Origin: Anaerotignum sp.
Lineage (GTDB): Bacteria > Bacillota > Clostridia > Lachnospirales > Anaerotignaceae
NCBI GenBank assembly: GCA_020024455.1
Contig: JAHHTU010000002.1
Coordinates: 1 to 64,000, forward strand
Length of the DNA: 64,000 nt
Reading direction: 5' to 3'
The position numbers were made by a program, and so were the translations under genes. Positions 8,290 through 16,205 of the stretch are shown here, piece after piece. Position 1 is the stretch's first letter, and each line of letters starts with the position of its first letter. The notes under the pieces are model-generated. The model ran no database searches. It was not told where the DNA came from and saw only the letters and a program-made list of their open reading frames with translations.

Positions 8290-9681
8290 ATGCAAGCTTT
8301 AACGTTCAAACGTGGAGTTCACCCACCAGATGGCAAAGCTCTTTCCGCAGAGCAACCCATTCAGGTGGTACTCCCAAAAGAAAACTCTGAATTGTTCTAT
8401 CCCATGTCCCAACACATTGGTGCACCTTGTGAACCATTGGTAGCTGTTGGCGACTATGTAAAAGTAGGACAAAAAATCGCTGAATCACCTGCATTTATGT
8501 CTTCTCCTATCTTTGCCAGTGTTTCCGGTGAAGTTGTGGACATTAGACCTATGTTGGTACCTGGCGGTGCTATGGTAAAAGCTATTGTTGTCAAAAACGA
8601 TGGCAAAATGGAAGAAATCGAAGGCTTAAATCAGGGCAGAGATTACACAACCATGTCCAATGACGAAATTTTGGCGGCAATCAAAGAAGCCGGCGTTGTT
8701 GGTCTGGGTGGTGCCGGGTTCCCTACCCATGTAAAACTCAACCCTCCCAAAGATACTCCTATCGATCATATCCTCATCAATGCGGCAGAATGTGAGCCTT
8801 ATTTGACTTGTGACTACCGTTTGATGTTGGAAGAACCTGAAAGAATTGTCAAAGGGTTGCAAATTATGTTGAAATTGCATCCCAATGCAAAGGGTGTTAT
8901 CGGTATTGAAATGAACAAACCCAAAGCCATTGAAACAATGACAAAGGCTTGCGAAGGCATTGATAACATCTCTGTACAACCTTTGGTAACAAAATTCCCA
9001 CAAGGTTCCGAAAAACACTTGATTTATGCAATCACCAAAAGAGAAGTAAAATCCGGTGCATTGCCCGCAAGTGCAGGCTGTATTGTAGATAACGTTGATA
9101 CCGTTTTGGCAATCGAAAGAGCCATCTGCAAAGGCAGACCTTTGATGAGAAGAATTGTAACCGTTTCCGGTCAAGGTATCAAAAACCCCGGTAACTACAA
9201 AATCAGAATTGGTATGACACTGAGAGATTTGGTAGATGCCATTGGTGGGTTCAAAGAAGACACACCTCCGGTAAAATTGATTGCCGGCGGTCCTATGATG
9301 GGTCCTACATTGTATACATTGGACGTTGCTTCTGTAAAAACAACTTCCGGTTTGTTGTGCTTCACAAAAGAAGAAGCATTCATTCCGGAAGAAAGAAACT
9401 GTATCCGTTGCGGCAAATGCGTAGACCACTGTCCTATGGGCTTGCAACCTTTCTTGCTCAATGCAAAAGCATTGAAAGGTGATGGTGAAGGTTTCGTAAA
9501 ACATCATGGTTTGGATTGTATCGAATGTGGTAGCTGTTCTTATGAATGTCCCGCAAAACGTCAGTTGGCACAATCCATTCGTGCGGTGAAAAAAATCGAA
9601 GCAGGCAAAAAAGCGGCAGCCGCTGCGGCAGCAAGAGCAAAAGCTGAAGCAGAAGCAAAAGCAAAAGCCGAAAAGAACTAA
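8290..9681 (+). CDS. rnfC: Rnf complex subunit RnfC
   Basis: RnfC is the peripheral NADH/flavin-binding subunit of the membrane Rnf complex, which couples reduced ferredoxin oxidation to NAD reduction and pumps Na+ or H+. The 463-residue product shows a biotinyl-like N-terminal domain, the Rossmann-type segment GLGGAGFPTH (near 138-147), an SLBB region, and two 4Fe-4S motifs, CIRCGKCVDHCP and CIECGSCSYECP. The last 25 or so residues are an Ala/Lys/Glu-rich tail. The start at 8290 follows GAGGGGG; a longer frame from 8158 would begin next to the promoter. It is the first gene of rnfCDGEAB, and rnfD starts 18 bases after its stop. Confidence 0.97.
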   Translation: MQALTFKRGVHPPDGKALSAEQPIQVVLPKENSELFYPMSQHIGAPCEPLVAVGDYVKVGQKIAESPAFMSSPIFASVSGEVVDIRPMLVPGGAMVKAIVVKNDGKMEEIEGLNQGRDYTTMSNDEILAAIKEAGVVGLGGAGFPTHVKLNPPKDTPIDHILINAAECEPYLTCDYRLMLEEPERIVKGLQIMLKLHPNAKGVIGIEMNKPKAIETMTKACEGIDNISVQPLVTKFPQGSEKHLIYAITKREVKSGALPASAGCIVDNVDTVLAIERAICKGRPLMRRIVTVSGQGIKNPGNYKIRIGMTLRDLVDAIGGFKEDTPPVKLIAGGPMMGPTLYTLDVASVKTTSGLLCFTKEEAFIPEERNCIRCGKCVDHCPMGLQPFLLNAKALKGDGEGFVKHHGLDCIECGSCSYECPAKRQLAQSIRAVKKIEAGKKAAAAAAARAKAEAEAKAKAEKN

Positions 9682-9699
9682 GAAGGGGGAGAATAAAGA

Positions 9700-10662
9700 A
9701 TGTCTAATTTTGTAGTATCCGGTACCCCTCACGTGCGTTCTAAAGAAACGATCCAAAGCATTATGCGTGATGTTATCATCGCTTTGGTTCCTGCAACAGC
9801 AATGGGTATCTTCTATTTTGGTATGCCTGCACTGATTTTGATTGCAGCTGCCATTATTTCTAGCGTTGTATTTGAATGGTTATATCAAAAATTATTGAAA
9901 AAACCCGTTACCATCAGCGATTTGTCCGCAGTTGTAACCGGTTTGCTTTTGGCAATGAACTTACCTGCATCTGCACCGATTTGGGTACCGATTGTTGGTA
10001 GTGCATTCGCAATTATCTTTGCAAAACAATTATTTGGCGGTTTGGGTCAAAACTTCATTAACCCTGCATTGGCTGGTAGAGCATTCCTTTTGGCTTCTTA
10101 TCCAACAGAAATGACAACATGGACAGCACCCGTCGGTTTCTCCGGTGCTGATGCAGTAACCGTTGCGACACCTTTGGCAACATTGAAAACAGGCGTGATG
10201 CCTGATGCATCTTTGAAAGATGTATTGCTTGGTACAAACATTGGTGGTTGTATTGGTGAAACTTGTGCAATCGCTTTGATTATCGGTGGTATCTATTTGA
10301 TTGTCAGACACGTCATCAGCTGGAAAATCCCTGTAATTTACATAGCAACTGTATTTGTATTGACAGCAGCAATCGGCAGAAACGGTTTGCGTGAACCTGT
10401 ATATGAAATGTTTGCCGGTGGTTTGATGTTGGGTGCTTTCTTCATGGCAACTGACTACGCTTCCTCTCCTGTAACACCAAAAGGGCAAATCATATTTGCC
10501 ATTGGCTGTGGTTTGATTACCACACTGGTCAGAATATTTGGTGGTTATCCGGAAGGTGTATCTTACTCCATCTTGATTATGAACTTGGCTGTGCCTCTGA
10601 TTGAAAGATTTACAGAACCTAAAATCTTTGGTGCATTACCAAAAGTGAAGGAGGCGAAATAA
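9700..10662 (+). CDS. rnfD: Rnf complex subunit RnfD
   Basis: This membrane subunit (320 residues, several hydrophobic helices) carries a covalently bound FMN. The attachment site is recognisable as DAVTVATPL (151-159), where the flavin threonine should be T157. A valine stands where glycine or alanine is usual two residues before it. The conserved NPALAGRAFL segment is at 121-130. Flavinylation requires an ApbE-type transferase, which is not in this window. The ATG follows AAGGGGG, and the gene sits 18 bases downstream of rnfC and three bases upstream of rnfG. It is expected to form part of the electron path through the membrane arm. Confidence 0.96.
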   Translation: MSNFVVSGTPHVRSKETIQSIMRDVIIALVPATAMGIFYFGMPALILIAAAIISSVVFEWLYQKLLKKPVTISDLSAVVTGLLLAMNLPASAPIWVPIVGSAFAIIFAKQLFGGLGQNFINPALAGRAFLLASYPTEMTTWTAPVGFSGADAVTVATPLATLKTGVMPDASLKDVLLGTNIGGCIGETCAIALIIGGIYLIVRHVISWKIPVIYIATVFVLTAAIGRNGLREPVYEMFAGGLMLGAFFMATDYASSPVTPKGQIIFAIGCGLITTLVRIFGGYPEGVSYSILIMNLAVPLIERFTEPKIFGALPKVKEAK

Positions 10663-10665
10663 GGC

Positions 10666-11205
10666 ATGAACGCAAAAGAAATTATAAAACCCGCAGGAAT
10701 GCTTTTGCTGATTTCCGCAGTTGCCGCAGCGTGTTTGGGTGCGGTTTCTGAAATCACAAAAGAACCAATCAAAATTCAGAAAGAAAAAACACTGAATGCT
10801 TCCATGCAGGCGGTTATGCCTGACGCATCTTCTTTTGAAGAATTAAAAGATGTAGAAAAAACAGGTACTATTCAGGCTGTATATCAAGCTGACAATGGTG
10901 GTTTTGTTGTGACAACTGCTCCCGGCGGTTTCGGCGGTGCGGTAAACACAATGGTAGGGATTGGCTCTGATGGTGTGATTACCGGTTTGCGTGTTACAGG
11001 CCACTCCGAAACACCAGGTTTGGGTGCAAAATCCACAGAACCTACTTTCTACGAACAGTTTGTAGGAAAATCCGGCACAGTAACCGTTACAAAAGACGGT
11101 GGTGACGTTGTGCCTATCACAAGTTCCACAATTACTTCCAGAGCAGTTTGTGCAGGTGCACAAGAAGCATTGGATTGGGTTGCAGCGAATGGAGGTGCAA
11201 ACTAA
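10666..11205 (+). CDS. rnfG: Rnf complex subunit RnfG (FMN-binding)
   Basis: RnfG (179 residues) has one N-terminal membrane anchor (about 8-27) and an extracytoplasmic FMN-binding domain. The conserved GHSETPGLGAK lies at 112-122. The covalent FMN site is seen in TSSTITSRAV, with T155 the likely flavin-bearing residue. The ATG at 10666 follows AAGGAGG by ten bases. Its stop overlaps the rnfE start by one base (TAATG), which suggests translational coupling. Like RnfD it needs an ApbE-type flavin transferase from elsewhere in the genome. Confidence 0.95.
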   Translation: MNAKEIIKPAGMLLLISAVAAACLGAVSEITKEPIKIQKEKTLNASMQAVMPDASSFEELKDVEKTGTIQAVYQADNGGFVVTTAPGGFGGAVNTMVGIGSDGVITGLRVTGHSETPGLGAKSTEPTFYEQFVGKSGTVTVTKDGGDVVPITSSTITSRAVCAGAQEALDWVAANGGAN

Positions 11206-11804
11206 TGGCTAATCCTATCAAAATACTGAAAAACGGTATTCTTGACGAAAACCCTACCTTTGTGCAAGTTATTGGTATGTGTCCGACATTGGCAGTTACC
11301 AGTTCTGCAATCAATGGTCTTGGTATGGGTTTATCCACAACAGCGGTTTTGATTTTTGCTAACATTTTCATTTCCCTGTTAAGAAAAGTAATTCCCGATA
11401 AAGTCAGAATTCCTTGCTTTATCGTTGTTATTGCAACATTTGTTACCATCATTCAGTTCTTATTGCAGGCATATTTGCCTAGCTTGAACGCATCATTGGG
11501 TCTTTATATTCCTCTGATTGTTGTTAACTGTTTGATTTTGGCAAGAGCGGAAGCATTTGCTTCCAAAAACGGCCCGATTGCTTCCGCATTTGACGGTATC
11601 GGTATGGGTCTTGGTTTCACACTTGCTCTGGGTGTTTTGGGTCTGGTGCGTGAATTTATCGGTGCAGGTACACTGTTCGATAAAGTTGTATTGCCAGAAG
11701 CTTTCCCCAGAACATTGTTGTTCGTTATGGCTCCCGGTGCGTTCTTCACATTGGGTTGCTTGATGGCAGCATTGAATCATTTCAGAAACAAAAATAAAGC
11801 ATAA
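11205..11804 (+). CDS. rnfE: Rnf complex subunit RnfE
   Basis: RnfE (199 residues) is an integral membrane subunit, homologous to RnfA and to NqrD/NqrE, with about six helices. Together with RnfA it forms the inverted pair in the membrane centre of the complex. GMCPTLAVT near residues 24-32 contains the conserved cysteine of this family. I start at the ATG at 11205, which overlaps the rnfG stop by one base and follows GGAGG; an upstream in-frame codon exists but lies inside rnfG. A 14-base gap leads to rnfA. Confidence 0.95.
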   Translation: MANPIKILKNGILDENPTFVQVIGMCPTLAVTSSAINGLGMGLSTTAVLIFANIFISLLRKVIPDKVRIPCFIVVIATFVTIIQFLLQAYLPSLNASLGLYIPLIVVNCLILARAEAFASKNGPIASAFDGIGMGLGFTLALGVLGLVREFIGAGTLFDKVVLPEAFPRTLLFVMAPGAFFTLGCLMAALNHFRNKNKA

Positions 11805-11818
11805 GGAGGGGAAAATAA

Positions 11819-12397
11819 ATGAATTTGATATTGCTGATTTTGGCAGGGATTTTCGTAAATAACTATGTTTTGTCCCAGTTCTTAGGTATTTGCCCCTTCT
11901 TGGGCGTTTCTAAAAAAGTAGAAACTGCTGCTGGTATGGGCGTTGCCGTAATTTTCGTTATGTCTTTGGCATCTGCGGTAGCATACTTGGTATACAACTT
12001 AATTTTAGTGCCATTGCGCATCGAATACTTGTATAACATTGCATTCATTTTGGTTATTGCATCTTTGGTGCAGTTTGTAGAAATGTTCTTGAAAAAAGCT
12101 GCTCCTGCTTTGTATCAGGCATTGGGCGTATTCCTGCCTTTGATTACCACAAACTGTGCGGTTTTGGGTGTTGCCGTATTGAATATGCAAAAAGGTTACA
12201 ACTTCATCGAATCTGTATTGAACGGTTTTGGTGGTGCAACAGGTTTTGCACTGGCAATCGTACTGTTTGCAGGTATCCGTGAAAGAATTGAAGACAACGA
12301 TACACCAAAAGCGTTTGATGGTTTCCCATTGGCGTTGATTACAGCCGGCTTGATGTCTATTGCATTCTTAGGCTTCTCCGGTCTGATTAAACTGTAA
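11819..12397 (+). CDS. rnfA: Rnf complex subunit RnfA
   Basis: RnfA (192 residues) is the second of the paired membrane subunits and should span the membrane six times in the orientation opposite to RnfE. The conserved cysteine motifs are visible in LGICPFLGVS (about 22-31) and TTNCAVLGVA (about 107-116); in characterised complexes such cysteines hold an Fe-S centre shared with RnfE. The ATG follows AAGGAGGGG. The 3' end lies 19 bases before the rnfB start. Confidence 0.96.
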   Translation: MNLILLILAGIFVNNYVLSQFLGICPFLGVSKKVETAAGMGVAVIFVMSLASAVAYLVYNLILVPLRIEYLYNIAFILVIASLVQFVEMFLKKAAPALYQALGVFLPLITTNCAVLGVAVLNMQKGYNFIESVLNGFGGATGFALAIVLFAGIRERIEDNDTPKAFDGFPLALITAGLMSIAFLGFSGLIKL

Positions 12398-12416
12398 AAC
12401 AAGGAGTGTGACAAAA

Positions 12417-13418
12417 ATGGACATTATGAATATCATAAATCCGATACTCAGTATCGGTGGCCTTGGTGTTGTTTTTGGAGCAGGCCTTGGCATTGCGGGT
12501 GAACTTTTCTATGTAGAAGAAGACCCAAAAATCGGTGAAATTTTGGAAGTTTTGCCCGGTGCAAACTGTGGTGGTTGTGGTTTCCCCGGTTGTGGCGGTT
12601 GTGCAGCAGCGATTGCAGCCGGCACAGCACCTATAACCGCTTGCCCTGTTGGTGGCTCTGCGGTTGCTGAAAAAATTGGTGGCATTATGGGTATTGAAGC
12701 TTCTTCCACAGAACCTGTTGCTGCATTTGTAAAATGTGGCGGTACTTGCGAAAAAGCAAAATCCAAATATGAATACTTTGGTATTGATGATTGTAACATG
12801 GCTGTGCAGCTTGCAGGTGGCGGTTCCAAAACTTGCAGCTATGGTTGCTTGGGTCTGGGAAGCTGTCAAAAAGCTTGTGGTTTTGGTGCAATCGAAATCA
12901 TTGATGGTATTGCAGTGGTAGACAAAGAAAAATGTGTGGCTTGTGGTCAATGTGTATCTGCTTGCCCGAAACATTTGATTGAATTGTTGCCCGCCAAAAA
13001 CAAAATCAAAGTACAATGTTCTTCCAAAGACTTGGGTAAAGTGGTTATGCAAGCTTGCTCTGTTGGTTGTATTTCCTGTAAAATTTGTGAAAAGAATTGT
13101 CCTTTCGACGCAATTCATGTCATTGACAACATTGCTGTCATCGACTACACAAAATGTAAATCCTGCGGTATTTGTGCGAACAAATGTCCAAAAGGTGTTA
13201 TCACAGGCAAAAGACCTGCACCAGCAGCAGATGCAAAACCCGCAGAAAAACCTGCTGCCCCTGTTGCAGCAGCAGCTCCCGCAGCAAAAGTGGAAGAAAA
13301 ACCTGCACAACAGCAACCTGTTGAACAAAAAACAACAGCAGAAGCAAAACCTGCTGAAAAACCGGCAGAACAAAAAACTGCAACAGAACCACCTGTTACA
13401 GAAAAACCTGCTGAATAA
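12417..13418 (+). CDS. rnfB: Rnf complex subunit RnfB, with long low-complexity tail
   Basis: RnfB receives electrons from reduced ferredoxin. The 333-residue product has an N-terminal membrane helix, the CGGCGFPGCGGC cluster motif (about 46-57), further cysteines near 103-150, and four-cysteine motifs such as CVACGQCVSACP, CISCKICEKNCP and CKSCGICANKCP. The last 65-70 residues are an unusual Ala/Pro/Lys/Glu/Gln-rich tail with repeated AEKPA-type units. The ATG at 12417 has AAGGAG ten bases upstream; a GTG three codons earlier would be too close to that site. It is the last gene of the operon and is followed by a strong terminator. Confidence 0.96.
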   Translation: MDIMNIINPILSIGGLGVVFGAGLGIAGELFYVEEDPKIGEILEVLPGANCGGCGFPGCGGCAAAIAAGTAPITACPVGGSAVAEKIGGIMGIEASSTEPVAAFVKCGGTCEKAKSKYEYFGIDDCNMAVQLAGGGSKTCSYGCLGLGSCQKACGFGAIEIIDGIAVVDKEKCVACGQCVSACPKHLIELLPAKNKIKVQCSSKDLGKVVMQACSVGCISCKICEKNCPFDAIHVIDNIAVIDYTKCKSCGICANKCPKGVITGKRPAPAADAKPAEKPAAPVAAAAPAAKVEEKPAQQQPVEQKTTAEAKPAEKPAEQKTATEPPVTEKPAE

Positions 13419-13426
13419 TTTGCAAC

Positions 13427-13463
13427 CAAACAGACAAAACCAAAACGGTTTTGTCTGTTTTTT
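13427..13463 (+). terminator. intrinsic terminator of the rnf operon
   Basis: AAACAGACAAAACC pairs with GGTTTTGTCTGTTT and is followed by more T residues. It lies eight bases past the rnfB stop. Confidence 0.88.
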
Positions 13464-13747
13464 TATTTCGATTTTATTTCACAAAAAATGGATAGGATTC
13501 TTCTGCGTTCCATTCTTTACCCTATGTGCAAAATATGATATACTCTTTGCAAACATTTGAGAGAAATGGAAAATGGCAGTTTTTCTCTCTAAAAAAATAT
13601 GGTTTTTCTGATTTCTCATTTGTTTTTTATTGAAAAATCATTGAAAAAAAGGTATGATTAAAGATAGACTTGCAATCTTAATAAAAAAAATATGATATAA
13701 AAGCCATATAGATTGGCTTGGCAATACAGAAAGGGGTATTTTGATTT
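13464..13747 (+). other. intergenic region between rnfB and mreB
   Basis: Between the rnf terminator and mreB the DNA is AT-rich and without an open frame. It holds the mreB promoter candidate at 13630-13658, a second possible -35 (TTGCAA at 13670) with a TATGAT 15 bases later, and the mreB ribosome site AAAGGGG. Confidence 0.5.
13630..13658 (+). promoter_or_regulatory. likely promoter of the mre-mrd-min-rod run
   Basis: TTGAAA (13630-13635), 17 bases and TATGAT (13653-13658) give a good sigma-A match about 90 bases before mreB. Confidence 0.55.
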
Positions 13748-14776
13748 ATGTTTTCTAAAGATATGGGTATCGACTTGGGTACTGCAAACACATTGGTTTA
13801 TATGCGTGAAAAAGGGATTATCGTAAATGAACCGTCTGTGGTAGCCATCAATACACAGACAAAAGAAGTATTGGCAGTAGGCAACGAAGCAAAAGAAATG
13901 ATTGGGCGTACACCCGGCAATATTGTTGCCATTCGTCCGATGCGTGACGGTGTCATTGCCGATTTTGATGTGACACAAGCAATGTTGCGTTATTTCATCA
14001 ATAAAGCTTATGTGCGTTCCATGTTCGGCCCAAAACCAAGAATTGTCATTTGTGTACCTTCCGGTGTCACCGAAGTGGAAAAAAGAGCTGTTTTAGAAGC
14101 TGCCATTGCCGCAGGCTCCAAAGAAAAAGACACCTATTTGATTGAAGAACCTATGGCGGCATCTATCGGTGCCGGTTTGCCTGTTGCTGACCCTGCGGGC
14201 AGTATGGTTGTAGATATTGGTGGGGGTACTTGCGAGGTTGCTGTCATTTCATTGGGTGGTATTGTCACAAGCACTTCTTTGCGTATTGCCGGCGATTCCT
14301 TGGATAATGCAATCGTAAGCTATATCAAGCGTGAATTCAATCTTGCCATCGGTGACCGTACCGCAGAAGAAATCAAAATTACCATTGGTTCTGCATATAA
14401 ATTGGAACAAGAAGAAAAAATGGAAATTCGTGGTCGTGATTTGATTTCCGGTTTGCCAAAAACCGTCGAAGTCAACTCTATCCATGTGCGTGAAGCATTG
14501 AGTGAACCGGTAAGCTCCATCATTGAAACCATCAAACAGACTTTGGAGGCAACCCCTCCCGAATTGGCAGCCGATGTTATGGAATACGGTATCACATTGA
14601 CAGGCGGCGGTGCTTTGCTCAGAGGTTTGAATGAGCTGATTACCGCAGAAACCGGTATGCCTGTGCATATTGCCAACGAACCATTAAATTGTGTGGCATT
14701 GGGAACCGGTTTGGTTTTAGACCAAATCGGTACATTGCGTAATGTATTGATTTCTCCCAGAAAAGCATTATTCTAA
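13748..14776 (+). CDS. mreB: rod-shape actin homologue MreB
   Basis: MreB (342 residues) is a bacterial actin that polymerises under the membrane and guides the elongation synthases RodA and PBP2. The phosphate-1 loop DLGTANTLVY (9-18), the phosphate-2 region VVDIGGGTCEVAVI (near 156-169) and the adenosine motif TGGGALLRG (near 278-286) are all present. The length is standard. The ATG follows AAAGGGG. It opens a same-strand run mreB-mreC-mreD-mrdA-minC-minD-minE-rodA, the classic rod-morphogenesis cluster extended with the Min system. Confidence 0.97.
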   Translation: MFSKDMGIDLGTANTLVYMREKGIIVNEPSVVAINTQTKEVLAVGNEAKEMIGRTPGNIVAIRPMRDGVIADFDVTQAMLRYFINKAYVRSMFGPKPRIVICVPSGVTEVEKRAVLEAAIAAGSKEKDTYLIEEPMAASIGAGLPVADPAGSMVVDIGGGTCEVAVISLGGIVTSTSLRIAGDSLDNAIVSYIKREFNLAIGDRTAEEIKITIGSAYKLEQEEKMEIRGRDLISGLPKTVEVNSIHVREALSEPVSSIIETIKQTLEATPPELAADVMEYGITLTGGGALLRGLNELITAETGMPVHIANEPLNCVALGTGLVLDQIGTLRNVLISPRKALF

Positions 14777-14809
14777 TACACAATCTGTATCATAAAAGGA
14801 GCGTTTACA

Positions 14810-15670
14810 TTGTTTGCTTTTTTTGAAAAACACAGAAAAATCATCATCAGTAGTGTGATTGTCATACTTGCTTTGCTGGCATTTATCACCAGCGGCAAAA
14901 AATTAAATGCCACCGCATTGGAGAGTGCGTTTGGCTTTATTGTGACGCCCTTTCAAGAAATCACAGATGGTGTTGGCAGTTGGGTAAAAGAGAACCTTTC
15001 TTCTCATCGTGAAACACAAGAAGTATTGGAAGAGAATAAAGCACTACGACAAGAAATCGAATCACTCAAAGCCACAAATGACAGATTGGCTCTATATGAA
15101 CAAGAAAACAAAACATTGTCCGGTTTATTGAAAATTACACAAAAATACCCCCAATACCAAACATTTGGTGTACGTATCATTGCCAAAAGTCCCGGTAGTT
15201 TATATGAGGTCTTTACATTGAATAAAGGCACATCTGATGGTGTACAGGCAAATATGGTACTATCTGCCGCAGATGGATTGGTGGGCAAAGTGTTGGAAAG
15301 CGGTGCCACATATGCAAAAGGACAATCCATTTTAGACAGTCGTAGTTCTGTACCTGCCATGAGCTTGCGTACAGGGGATTTGGGTGTTGTCAAAGGGGAT
15401 TACACATTGATGAACCAAGGACTTTGCAAAATGGAATATATTGATGCAGAGGCTGAAATTGCGGTAGGTGATGAAATTGTGACTTCTCATTTAAGTGACA
15501 TCTATCCAACCGGTTTGACCATCGGAAAAGTGAAAGAAATCAAAGCCGACACCAACGGCTTGACAAAATATGCAATCATTGAACCTGCTGTGGATATGAA
15601 ACATTTAGACACATTATTGGTCATTGACAAAAACAACGAAACAACACAAACAGAGGAGGCACAAAATTGA
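14810..15670 (+). CDS. mreC: rod shape-determining protein MreC
   Basis: MreC (286 residues) links the MreB filaments to periplasmic cell-wall synthases. It has a short cytoplasmic N-terminus, one membrane helix (about 10-30), a coiled coil (about 60-105) and a beta-rich extracytoplasmic domain containing GLVGKV and LRTGDLGVVKG-type segments. The start is a TTG at 14810 placed nine bases after AAAGGAG; I see no in-frame ATG nearby. The stop codon overlaps the mreD start (TTGA), so the two are probably translationally coupled. Confidence 0.93.
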   Translation: MFAFFEKHRKIIISSVIVILALLAFITSGKKLNATALESAFGFIVTPFQEITDGVGSWVKENLSSHRETQEVLEENKALRQEIESLKATNDRLALYEQENKTLSGLLKITQKYPQYQTFGVRIIAKSPGSLYEVFTLNKGTSDGVQANMVLSAADGLVGKVLESGATYAKGQSILDSRSSVPAMSLRTGDLGVVKGDYTLMNQGLCKMEYIDAEAEIAVGDEIVTSHLSDIYPTGLTIGKVKEIKADTNGLTKYAIIEPAVDMKHLDTLLVIDKNNETTQTEEAQN

Positions 15671-16179
15671 GAATATTCATCACTGCCATATTGGTTTTTC
15701 TTAATTTTATTTTGCAAACCACCATATTGCCTTATGCCGCAATTCGTGGTGTTGTACCCAATACGGCACTGATTTTGGTTGTGTCATATGGTCTTTTGCG
15801 TGGCGAAAACGAAGGCTGTATTGTGGGATTTTGCAATGGTCTTTTGATAGACATTTTTTTTGGAGTGTCTTTTGGTTTTTATACCTTGTTGTTGTTTCTT
15901 GCAGGGCTTTGGGCAGGACGTGGACAAAAAGACTTTTACCGTGAAAACTACTTATTGCCCATCATTTCCTGTGCATTGGCAACCATTGTTTATGAAACCA
16001 TATTGTTTGTCACAGGGTTTATATTGCAAGGGGAAACCAACTTGATTTATTTCCTTTTGCATTTACTGATACCGGAAGTGGTTTACACCGCAATCATCAC
16101 CATTCCCATGTACCGAATTTTATTCGGTATCAACGAATGGCTGGAATTAAAAGAAAAATATAAATATCGGCTGTTTTAA
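15667..16179 (+). CDS. mreD: rod shape-determining protein MreD
   Basis: MreD (170 residues) is a small, very hydrophobic protein with about five membrane helices that works with MreC in the elongasome. The central LRGENEGCIVGFCNGLLIDIFFG stretch (about 39-61) has the charged turn and glycine-rich helix typical of the family. The start is TTG at 15667, overlapping the mreC stop by four bases; the GAGG ribosome site lies inside the mreC end. It is followed after 26 bases by mrdA. Confidence 0.9.
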   Translation: MRIFITAILVFLNFILQTTILPYAAIRGVVPNTALILVVSYGLLRGENEGCIVGFCNGLLIDIFFGVSFGFYTLLLFLAGLWAGRGQKDFYRENYLLPIISCALATIVYETILFVTGFILQGETNLIYFLLHLLIPEVVYTAIITIPMYRILFGINEWLELKEKYKYRLF

Positions 16180-16205
16180 CCTGCCTGTTTGCAAGGAGGT
16201 TTCCA

